From Amphibalanus amphitrite (Eukaryota > Arthropoda > Thecostraca > Balanomorpha > Balanidae), in NCBI RefSeq assembly GCF_019059575.1, contig NW_024881693.1:186001-250000 (forward strand): a stretch of DNA of 64,000 bases, written 5' to 3'. Both the position numbers and the translations under genes were made by a program. Positions within the stretch are counted from its first letter, which is position 1. The number at the start of each line of letters is the position of its first letter. This document shows, one piece after another, positions 30,840-40,432 of the stretch. A model generated the notes under the pieces. The model was not told the origin of the DNA. It saw only the letters and a program-made list of their open reading frames with translations, and did not search any database.

Positions 30840-31397
30840 TTAAAGGAAATAGTTCACTTTCACGAAATTATTTTTTTTTGCAACGATTTATTATTTTTTA
30901 TGTTCAAAATAATCAGCAAAGAAAATAAAACCTTTTTATAACAAAAGATTTTTTTTTCTATATTTTGATATAGGAAGAACTTTTCAGTTTCTGTAAGGCA
31001 CACGCGATCCAGTATGAAAAGAGCATGGGTCCCGAAAATTCTTCACAAACAGAGAAATTATCGCAGCCACCGGCATTTGGGCGATCTGCTCGATCTGATA
31101 ATGTTCCCCTGAATGTCCTAATTGATCAGTACGAGAATTTCTCTAGAGTTCTCGTAGATAATTTCTCTAGTTTCTGAAGAATTTTCGGGACCCATGCTCT
31201 TTTCATACTGGATGGAAATATATGCAAGGCACACATCCTCAACGCAAGACACCTTTTTCGGGACGAGAAATAGAATATCTTTGCCTAGGGTGATCGTTGG
31301 GCTGTAAAAGCTCCTGATTTATGCTCGTCTCAGCCCAAGCTACGGAACTGCTATTCCAGTTCAAAACCCATGTTAAAAAGTGAACTATTTCTTTTAA
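30840..31397. mobile_element. TTAA-flanked inverted-repeat element
   Basis: TTAA at 30840-30843 and 31394-31397. The ends carry an inverted repeat of about 20 bp (AAAGGAAATAGTTCACTTT left; one mismatch at the right). TTAA targets suit piggyBac or Kolobok elements. Non-coding; a second inverted-repeat element is nested inside. Confidence 0.7.
31007..31213. mobile_element. 207-bp foldback element nested in the TTAA element
   Basis: Ends ATCCAGTATGAAAAGAGCAT; the inverted match then continues as GGGTCCCGAAAATTCTTCA, about 39 bp perfect, then imperfect through AGAGAAATTA. The words AAGGCACAC occur just outside both ends. Confidence 0.75.
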
Positions 31398-32322
31398 CAC
31401 TAACGCATGTGTGTAGCTGATAACTATTGCAACTTCAAAAGTTGTTTTAAGCCATGCTGCACTTCTTGCTTCAGCATCTTTTTCACTCTATATCAGTTAT
31501 TTGCAGTCTGTTTTATTCCATAACGTAATGAATGATGTCCGTCGCACATGCCCTCTGTAGAAACTAGAGATCATGCTATGCCTAAATAAATCAAAATTGA
31601 AACACAACTGTCCCGCGACACGGAGATGCAGGTGCTTGCCGTCTGCTGTTGATATTGTTACCGGTGCTAATGACGCATCAACTGGTACCTATGTAACTTT
31701 GTGGGACATTATAAGTAATCCTTCGGAAGTAATAAAACGGTGGGACGTTCTTCATTGGATTACTCTGAAGGTCAACACTCGCTTCCAAATGTGCTGCAGC
31801 GCTCCGAATGTGCGGCATTTTTACATTCCTCGGTTCAAGCTGTTTCAGGGATACCGTTACGGCCGCGCACAAAAGGATACATGATGTTCTATCATAATGG
31901 GTCAGTGTGACATTGCGTTCCCGCAAAGGTCGCGGAAGAGTTATTGTGAGCACTGGTGTTCCTTGGCCTGTGCTGCTTAATGGTTGTCAGGCAGATGAGT
32001 GGTGGTTCTATTGGGTCAGTGTAGGTATGTATTTTCTCTCCTTCATTCCATTAGCTGTCTGCCTGTCTGTCTCTGAAAAGTGAACGACGACCTTGAGCAT
32101 TTATAGTGTTGTAGGTATAGCCAAATGTCCGTCGAAACTCAATCGCCTATAGACCGCCTCGGAAAAAGATGAAAGCATACACTGAAAACAATTTCACCCG
32201 AAGCTGGCGAATTAAGCGTTGCTTTGCGGGTGGTATATGTGTATTAACTCGCCATGTCCAGATTCTAGCTAGAGGGTAAGCAGACTTGCCTGCCTTATTA
32301 CTCGTAAATATGCACTGTACCC
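31398..32322. other. Intergenic, nothing recognised
   Basis: No gene supported; short open frames lack recognisable domains. Confidence 0.4.
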
Positions 32323-32493
32323 ACAGTCTGCAACACAGGCTAAGGTGATCGTTAACTTGCTTCGGCAGTTGGCATTTCACGGGTTTGTTTTGAGAGCTCT
32401 CCTACGTGCGTCCCCACCCCTCACATCCAACCTTTCACCAGTTGTTCCACACACTCTCCTTCACTGCCCACAACCGCATCCAGTTGCCCCACG

Positions 32494-34068
32494 ATGGGGA
32501 AGCGGCGCCGTCAGCGCCCGCTATCCGACTCCTTATCCGATTCCGACTCTGACTCCCCTCTGAATCCGACTCCTCCTTCTGCCATGGATACCGACTCCCG
32601 CCCGACCGTCAACCCTCCCTCCTCTACCCACCCTTCGACTGATCTACCCGGTACCGACCCTCGCTCGTCCACTGACCACGCCCTGACCGCTGACCTGACC
32701 TCTGACCCCGCCCGGCACTCTGACCCTCGCTCGTCTACCGACCTCGCCCGGAGCCATGACCCTCGCCCGTCCACCGACCACTCCCGGAGCTCTGACCCGC
32801 GCACGAACTTGGCCAACGCACCTGCCTGTGATTCGGTTGATCGCTCTCCACTCGAACCGTACTTGTCTCTCGACGGCTCCTTTCTGGTTGTTAAGGCTAC
32901 CGATAGCGACTTCTCTTTCCGGAAGATTAACGTTTTCTGGCCTCAGAAGCAGATCGCTGCTATCTGTGGCCAGCATGGCCCCGACATCGAAGCTCCAGCT
33001 AACGGCACTCTCGTGATCAAAACTCACAATCGAAGGGACACCAAAGCACTCCTGAAGACAACCATGTTCTGTGGCAAACAGGTGACGGTCTCTCTCCATC
33101 AGAGTCGCAACTCTTGCAAAGGCACGATTTTTGCCCCCGAGATCCGCCACATGACCGAGGATGAGATCCAGTCAGACCTGAGAGGAGAGGGAGTCACGCA
33201 CGTCAGACGGCTGACTACCTTCCGCGATGGTCAGCGACGGGACACTAGTTTGCTCGTTCTGACTTTCGACTCCACCACCCTGCCCGAGAAGATCGCCATC
33301 GGCTGGCTCAAGAAAGACGTCCGAGTTTTCATTCCCAATCCGCTCCGCTGTTTCAAATGTCAACGATTCGGTCACGGCAGTGCCGCCTGCCGTCAGGCTG
33401 CCCGCTGCCAGAAGTGTGGTGAAGCCCCTCATGCGGACTCTGCTTGCACCAAACCAGTTACTTGTCTCAGCTGTGGTAGCTCGGAACATTCAGTCTCTTC
33501 CTCTCAGTGCCCCACGTGGCAAAAAGAAAAGCGTATTTGTGAGGTAAAAGCAAAAACCGGCTGCTCCTACCCAGATGCCCGCCGCCGCGTAGAAGCAGAG
33601 ACAGCCACTCCGGCTCCTGGCCGGTCGTATGCCAAGGCCGCCACCACCCAAACTGCTTCCTGCAGTACCCAGACGGACCCCATCGCAGCACTACCCCCTC
33701 TCCAGTGCCTGAAGCCTCTGACGACCACGTCCACGTCTGCGACCACGAACACCAGCAACGCCACCGAGACCATATTTGGTGATCCGATGCCCTCCTCCCC
33801 TCCAAACTCGCAGCCGGAGGTCTCACCGGAGATCGCTCAGCAGGCCAAACCCTCTGCCGGAGCTGGTCGCTCCACCGGAGCCTGGATAAGAGTCCAGCGG
33901 TCGAAAGGACCCCGCCCCCAGCCTCCATCAGAGGATGGACGAGCACCCACCCCTCGCTTGTCACGACCACCGACTAGAGTGTCTATGGGACACAACCGTG
34001 CGGCAAGTTGGGCCTCGCCCCGTCGTGATACGTCACACAACAACACCTCTTCAAAAAAACAACAATAA
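32494..34068 (+). CDS. I-type LINE ORF1 (Gag-like, three zinc knuckles), copy 1
   Basis: 524 codons from the first ATG, 161 nt from the element start. The N-terminus is rich in SDS and PRSSTD repeats. A central RRM-like/Gag-like domain (FRKINVFWP, NRRDTKALLK) follows. Zinc knuckles occur at residues about 285-345 (CFKCQRFGHGSAAC, CQKCGEAPHADSAC, CLSCGSSEHSVSSSQC). The C-terminus is Pro/Ser/Thr-rich and ends SSKKQQ over the A7 run. It is an RNA-binding nucleocapsid-like protein of the LINE RNP. Confidence 0.9.
   Translation: MGKRRRQRPLSDSLSDSDSDSPLNPTPPSAMDTDSRPTVNPPSSTHPSTDLPGTDPRSSTDHALTADLTSDPARHSDPRSSTDLARSHDPRPSTDHSRSSDPRTNLANAPACDSVDRSPLEPYLSLDGSFLVVKATDSDFSFRKINVFWPQKQIAAICGQHGPDIEAPANGTLVIKTHNRRDTKALLKTTMFCGKQVTVSLHQSRNSCKGTIFAPEIRHMTEDEIQSDLRGEGVTHVRRLTTFRDGQRRDTSLLVLTFDSTTLPEKIAIGWLKKDVRVFIPNPLRCFKCQRFGHGSAACRQAARCQKCGEAPHADSACTKPVTCLSCGSSEHSVSSSQCPTWQKEKRICEVKAKTGCSYPDARRRVEAETATPAPGRSYAKAATTQTASCSTQTDPIAALPPLQCLKPLTTTSTSATTNTSNATETIFGDPMPSSPPNSQPEVSPEIAQQAKPSAGAGRSTGAWIRVQRSKGPRPQPPSEDGRAPTPRLSRPPTRVSMGHNRAASWASPRRDTSHNNTSSKKQQ
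34053..34059 (+). promoter_or_regulatory. Candidate -1 frameshift heptamer A AAA AAA
   Basis: In the ORF1 phase the codons are TCA AAA AAA CAA CAA TAA. A -1 slip on the A7 run leads directly into the ORF2 frame (ACA ACA ATA AAT ACA CTA CTC CAG TGG AAC). Nine bases separate the slip site from the ORF1 stop. An identical arrangement occurs in copy 2. Confidence 0.6.
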
Positions 34069-37000
34069 ATACACTACTCCAGTGGAACTGCCGAGGCCTA
34101 GTCTCGAACTGGGCCGAAAGCAAAATGCTATTTTTGTTATTAGCACCCATTGTCATAGCACTACAAGAGACATGGTTACTTCCAACTGATCCCTACAATT
34201 TCTCGTTATTCAATTACTCTTTGTACCGATATGATGAAACTGATGGCGAGCGGCGCCATGGCGGCACCGCTTTGTATATTAGTAATGACTATGTACATGA
34301 TTTACTCACATTAAACACTCCATTACAAGCTGTTGCTTGTACCATTCGCTTAAATGGACGGAATATAGATGTTTGTTCCATCTACATACCTCCAAACACA
34401 GACAATCAGACGCTAGAGAGAAATCTCAATCAACTAATAGCACAATTTCAACATCCATTTCTACTGCTTGGAGACTTTAATGCTCACAGTCCGCTTTGGG
34501 GCCGAAGCATTGGCGTCTCCGATGAGCGCGGTGATATAATTGAACGATTTCTCGACACAAATCAACTTGTCTTCCTTAACAAAGGAGATAACACATATTT
34601 TTCATTAGCACACAACAGTGAGACTGCTATTGATCTTTCAATATGCTCGACACAAATCGCTACAATGTTCGATTGGTCTGTCGACCATGACATCCACCAT
34701 AGTGATCACTATCCCATCCAGATACGAACAACATTCTCTTCAGATGCTGATGTTGTCCAGGGTTCGGTTCCACGTTGGAATTTCAAAAAGGCCGACTGGG
34801 AGAAATTCCGAACCTTTTGTGAGGTAGACCATGAGCAATTTCAGTCTCCAGAACATGGCATTAAATTCCTCACAGAAACTATTTTAACAGCAGCGGAAGT
34901 ATCCATTCCGAAAACATCTACTTCTTCAAAATGTAAGCGAGTCCCATGGTGGTCTGATAATGTAGCTCACGCCATAGCAAAGCGTAAGCGAGCTTTCCGC
35001 CTATACTTACGCCATAGAAATAATACAACACTTCTTCTAAGAAACCAAGAACGAGCACGGTGCAAGAGGACTATCAGAGAGGCAAAACGAGCCTCCTGGA
35101 AGTCTTTCCTTTCGCAACTCAACTATCGTACCCCTCTGAGTAAAATATGGAACTTGGTACGCTCTCTGTCGGGCAAGAGAAGTTTCACGTCTCTTCCAAT
35201 TTTACACGTCAATAACACAAATATTACAGAACCAAAGGACATTGTTAACACAATCGCACAAACCATAGCCCATCATAGTGCATCACGTCACTACAGGCCA
35301 GGGTTCATCGATTATGTTCAAAGACAATCTCGCCTTCCACCACATGCATTTGTATCCGATAATATAGAGCAATACAATGATGTATTTTCTTTATCGGAAC
35401 TTCGAAACGCCATACAGTCCACTGGGAATACCTCTGTCGGCCCAGACCAGCTACATTATCAGTTCTTTCGCCACCTTCCAGATTCTACCCTACACTTTAT
35501 TTTGCAAACATTTAATGATTTGTGGACAAAACAGGCATTTCCAGAAGCATGGAAGGAAGCAGTTGTTATTGCACTTCTTAAACCAGGAAAAAGCCGTAAA
35601 GATCCAAACAACTACCGTCCAATTTCTTTGACTAGTTGTTTTGGAAAGATATTCGAACGAATGGATGGGAAACGTTTAGAATGGTTTCTGGAGAAAAATA
35701 CATTGTTATCAAAATATCAAAGTGGCTTCAGGAAAAATCATAGTACATTAGATCACATAATCCGCCTTGAAACAGACATCCGCAAGGGTTTTAAGTTTAA
35801 AAAAACACACCACTGCTGTCTTTTTAGATATCACACGTGCTTACGACACGGTACATCGGCCAACACTTCTACGCAAACTTCACAATCTCGGTTTACGCGG
35901 ACATCTCGCTTGGTATTTAGTTGGCTTCCTAACAGGTGCTCGTAGTTTTCAGCTGCGTTTTCGCTCCATCTTCTCAGATACTTTCTCTTTCGAAAACGGT
36001 CTACCGCAGGGAAGCTGCTTGTCACCTATGCTCTTCAATATAATGATAAATGATATATTTAACTCTGTTCCTCAAGATATTCAATACTCATTATTTGCGG
36101 ATGATTGCGCCATTTGGTGCACAGATGACGATTCGCAATATTCTGTTCCCCGTCTTCAAAATATACTCAACAATCTCGATGAATGGTCCCGGCAGAATGG
36201 TTGCATATTTTCTCCAACGAAGTCTGCTGTCATGGTTTTTACAAAGAATACTAGAATGCTGGAGCCTTCACACTTACGTTTATCCGGACACATTATACCT
36301 CGTGTCAATTCATTCAAGTTCCTTGGCGTTGTATTAGATAATAGATTGTCCATGAGTAAACACGTCCAATATGTTAAAACAAAATGTACAAGGAGACTTA
36401 ACTTATTCCGCTGTGTTGCTGGCACAGATTTTGGGGCTGACCGGCAAACACTTCTCCAATTATATAAGTCGCTCATCTTACCAGTAATTGAATATGGCTC
36501 TGTAGTTTATTCCGGAGGAAGCGACAACACTTTAAAGAAACTTGACACCATCCAAAATTCATTTATTAGGATTGCAACTGGCGCGATGAAAACTTCACCA
36601 ATTCCATCCCTTCAAGTTGAGGCAACAATACCACCGTTACACCTTAGACGCATCGAACAGACTTTACGATTCAGTAGTAAAGTCAGATTTCACCCAGACC
36701 ACAGCGCATTCAAAACACTTACCATTCTTCCATCAATTCACCACAATCGCTTAGGTCCCGCAGAGAAACGATCGGGACTCACCATTGCCTCTAGAATAAG
36801 GAAATTTTGTAACGAAATTAACTTCATTCAACCAAACATTCTTCCACTTCCAATACTGAACACCCCTCCATGGGTAGTCAGGTCTTGGAAAGTTTCATTT
36901 CTTATTGATTGCCCGAAAACACAAGTGACAGACACAGAAATACAACACAAGTTCCTTCAGACACAACAAGAATTTCCTACACATCATTTTATTTTTACGG

Positions 37001-37827
37001 ACGGGTCCAAGTCGGGTGACCGCGTCGCAAACGCCGTCTTTGATCCCGTAGGAAATCATTCAATATCTACTCGCTTACAAAATGGAACTGGGATATTCAT
37101 AGCCGAACTTCATGCCATAGTAAAAGCAATTGATTTGGTTAATGAAAAGTCTTGGGCACAAACTATGATCTGCACGGATTCACGATCTGTTGCTCAATCG
37201 CTAGAAGCTACATATCCAGCATCACCTCTTCTCATTCACATCTTTAACAAATTACATATATTGTCGAACAACAGGAAAAAGGTCCACTTTCTCTGGATAC
37301 CAGGCCATAGTGGTATACGCGGAAATACAAAAGCAGACGAACACGCCAAAAATGCCCTGAATCTTACAAGAATCACAAACATTCCTATGGAATACAACTC
37401 TATCAGAGCAAACATAAGACAGGCTATTTTTAGAAAATGGCAGGAACAATGGGTACAAATAACACAGCATACACAACTCAGACAAATAAAAGAAAAGATT
37501 GAAGTATGGCATACCGCAAAAAGGAATAATAGACATGAAGAAAGGATATTAGCAAGGATGCGATTGGGCCATACAAAATATACACATAACCATATATATA
37601 CTCGAGACGCCCGCCCAAGGTGTTCACTATGTAACTGCGTACAATCAGTTCAACATATAATTATTGACTGCAGAAAATTCGACAATACAACACAACGGAT
37701 GCTCGATTATTGCAATCGAAGGAACATACAATTCACATTGGCTTCTGTTCTCGGCGATTCTGAAGAACCCTTGATTGATCTCCTCTTCGCATACCTTCGT
37801 GAAATTAGATTATTCGACAAACTCTAA
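34059..37827 (+). pseudogene. I-type LINE ORF2 (EN-RT-RNase H), copy 1, frameshifted
   Basis: The endonuclease domain starts at LLQWNCRGL right after the ORF1 stop, upstream of the first ATG (34125). It has LQETWL, a full YIPP strand, LLGDFNAHSPLWG and SDHYPI. RT follows (NYRPISLTSCFGK, YQSGFRKNHST, GLPQGSCLSP, LFADDCAIW), then RNase H (FTDGSKSGD, AELHAIVKAID, CTDSRS, WIPGHSGIRGN) and a C-terminal CCHC-like motif (CSLCNC...HIIIDC). A seven-A run at 35799-35805, versus six in copy 2, shifts the frame within RT before DITRAYDTV, so the copy is inactive by itself. Confidence 0.9.
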
Positions 37828-37950
37828 CTTAGACAATATGTAAATATACTCATCGATATTAGAATACATTGATGTTCACACATGGGCATGCAATGGTCAT
37901 TTTGACCGAAATGCCCCAAACACAAATAAATAAATAAAAAACAGTCTGCA

Positions 37951-38345
37951 GTAAGGTAGCTACCCAGCACCGGATATTGTCCCCGGGGGTGTCGAGTCAT
38001 TGGCACAGCCCTCACTGAAAGAGTTGGAACTACTCGAGGTATCGTAAACGCGTATCCGTGGATGGCCAACCTTTACATAACCTGCCCTGAAGGAGTTGGA
38101 TCTACTGTTACAACTAGATGGCGTTGTCTCATACAGTTTTGAATTACAACAATTTTTTAACTTTTTTTTGAACCAATGATATGTTGGCACATTGTTTGGC
38201 GGTTTTCAAGTGGGGGCGAAAGTACAATTGTTAGGGTGCATCTTTAAAGCCTCTGCAATATTCATCACGGGACGATTGGCAGCGCTTTTTCTTCCGAAAC
38301 TACCAAGTGAGACCATTTTGATTCTTATATAGGTCACGAAAGCAG
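37951..38345. other. Spacer between LINE copy 1 and the SINE-like copy C
   Basis: Unique sequence with no gene recognised. It shows that the two LINEs are separate insertions rather than a tandem duplication. Confidence 0.5.
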
Positions 38346-38357
38346 CGGCGACACATC

Positions 38358-38684
38358 ACCGTTCCGTGCTTCTATCCTCAGGAGACTGAAATCCTTCTCC
38401 TCCACACCGCAACCCCCCTCCGGGCTGGACAGGCAACTTTATCTCATGCGGGCTGCTCCCTTGGAGCGGCACCGCTGCTCCCGAGGGAGCGCACCCCGTA
38501 GCCGGGTGCAGTGAGTACCTTGGGGCTGGTCGGCCTGTCCTTCGGGATGGGCTCAGCCCCGGTGACTCACTAGGGTGCCTGCCCAGACCAATGTCTCCCC
38601 CTAATTCCTATCATCCTTCCGGCTCTGAAATGGTCTAATCGGACCGAAAGGGCCTAACCCAACAAAACAAACAAACAAACAAAC
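38358..38684 (+). mobile_element. SINE-like element, copy C
   Basis: Flanked by GGCGACACATC at 38347-38357 and 38685-38695, preceded in both places by C. The tail is (AAAC)n. The 3' region AATGGTC-loop-GGACCGAAAGGGCC resembles the LINE 3' end. LINE copy 2 follows immediately after the downstream duplication. Confidence 0.9.
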
Positions 38685-38857
38685 GGCGACACATCGACAC
38701 AGGCTAAGGTGATCGTTAACTTGCTTCGGCAGTTGGCATTTCACGGGTTTGTTTTGAGAGCTCTCCTACGCGCGTCCCCACCCCTCACATCCAACCTTTC
38801 ACCAGTTGTTCCACCCACTCTCCTTCACTGCCCACAACCGCATCCAGTTGCCCCACG

Positions 38858-40432
38858 ATGGGGAAGCGGCGCCGTCAGCGCCCGCTATCCGACTCCTTAT
38901 CCGATTCCGACTCTGACTCCCCTCTGAATCCGACTCCTCCCTCTGCCATGGATACCGACTCCCGCCCGACCGTCAACCCTCCCTCCTCTACCCAACCTTC
39001 GACTGATCTACCCGGTACCGACCCTCGCTCGTCCACTGACCACGCCCTGACCGCTGACCTGACCTCTGACCCCGCCCGGCACTCTGACCCTCGCTCGTCT
39101 ACCGACCTCGCCCGGAGCCATGACCCTCGCCCGTCCACCGACCACTCCCGGAGCTCTGACCCGCGCACGAACTTGGCCAACGCACCTGCCTGTGATTCGG
39201 TTGATCGCTCTCCACTCGAACCGTACTTGTCTCTCGACGGCTCCTTTCTGGTTGTTAAGGCTACCGATAGCGACTTCTCTTTCCGGAAGATTAACGTTTT
39301 CTGGCCTCAGAAGCAGATCGCTGCTATATGTGGCCAGCATGGCCCCGACATCGAAGCTCCAGCTAACGGCACTCTCGTGATCAAAACTCACAATCGAAGG
39401 GACACCAAAGCACTCCTGAAGACAACCATGTTCTGTGGCAAACAGGTGACGGTCTCTCTCCACCAGAGTCGCAACTCTTGCAAAGGCACGATTTTTGCCC
39501 CCGAGATCCGCCACATGACCGAGGATGAGATCCAGTCAGACCTGAGAGGAGAGGGAGTCACGCACGTCAGACGGCTGACTACCTTCCGCGATGGTCAGCG
39601 ACGGGACACTAGTTTGCTCGTTCTGACTTTCGACTCCACCACCCTGCCCGAGAAGATCGCCATCGGCTGGCTCAAGAAAGACGTCCGAGTTTTCATTCCC
39701 AATCCGCTCCGCTGTTTCAAATGTCAACGATTCGGTCACGGCAGTGCCGCCTGCCGTCAGGCTGCCCGCTGCCAGAAGTGTGGTGAAGCCCCTCATGCGG
39801 ACTCTGCTTGCACCAAACCAGTTACTTGTCTCAGCTGTGGTAGCTCGGAACATTCAGTCTCTTCCTCTCAGTGCCCCACGTGGCAAAAAGAAAAGCGTAT
39901 TTGTGAGGTAAAAGCAAAAACCGGCTGCTCCTACCCAGATGCCCGCCGCCGCGTAGAAGCAGAGACAGCCACTCCGGCTCCTGGCCGGTCGTATGCCAAG
40001 GCCGCCACCACCCAAACTGCTTCCTGCAGTACCCAGACGGACCCCATCGCAGCACTACCCCCTCTCCAGTGCCTGAAGCCTCTGACGACCACGTCCACGT
40101 CTGCGACCACGAACACCAGCAACGCCACCGAGACCATATTTGGTGATCCGATGCCCTCCTCCCCTCCAAACTCGCAGCCCGAGGTCTCACCGGAGATCGC
40201 TCAGCAGGCCAAACCCTCTGCCGGAGCTGGTCGCTCCACCGGAGCCTGGATAAGAGTCCAGCGGTCGAAAGGACCCCGCCCCCAGCCTCCATCAGAGGAT
40301 GGACGAGCACCCACCCCTCGCATGTCACGACCACCGACTAGAGTGTCTATGGGACACAACCGTGCGGCAAGTTGGGCCTCGCCCCGTCGTGATACGTCAC
40401 ACAACAACACCTCTTCAAAAAAACAACAATAA
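38858..40432 (+). CDS. I-type LINE ORF1, copy 2
   Basis: 524 codons, differing from copy 1 at only a few positions (for example Gln for His near residue 47, Met for Leu near residue 490). It has the same three zinc knuckles and the same A7 run (40417-40423) before the stop. Confidence 0.9.
   Translation: MGKRRRQRPLSDSLSDSDSDSPLNPTPPSAMDTDSRPTVNPPSSTQPSTDLPGTDPRSSTDHALTADLTSDPARHSDPRSSTDLARSHDPRPSTDHSRSSDPRTNLANAPACDSVDRSPLEPYLSLDGSFLVVKATDSDFSFRKINVFWPQKQIAAICGQHGPDIEAPANGTLVIKTHNRRDTKALLKTTMFCGKQVTVSLHQSRNSCKGTIFAPEIRHMTEDEIQSDLRGEGVTHVRRLTTFRDGQRRDTSLLVLTFDSTTLPEKIAIGWLKKDVRVFIPNPLRCFKCQRFGHGSAACRQAARCQKCGEAPHADSACTKPVTCLSCGSSEHSVSSSQCPTWQKEKRICEVKAKTGCSYPDARRRVEAETATPAPGRSYAKAATTQTASCSTQTDPIAALPPLQCLKPLTTTSTSATTNTSNATETIFGDPMPSSPPNSQPEVSPEIAQQAKPSAGAGRSTGAWIRVQRSKGPRPQPPSEDGRAPTPRMSRPPTRVSMGHNRAASWASPRRDTSHNNTSSKKQQ

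Larger units (their letters stand above)
32333..37940 (+). mobile_element. I-type LINE, copy 1, full length
   Basis: Flanked by the 10-bp duplication ACAGTCTGCA (32323-32332 and 37941-37950). The 5' end ACACAGGCTAAGG matches that of copy 2, so both are full length. It carries ORF1, ORF2 and a tail of AAATA repeats. RT followed by RNase H plus CCHC knuckles in ORF1 suits the I/Nimb group. ORF2 is broken by one extra A at 35799-35805. Confidence 0.92.
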
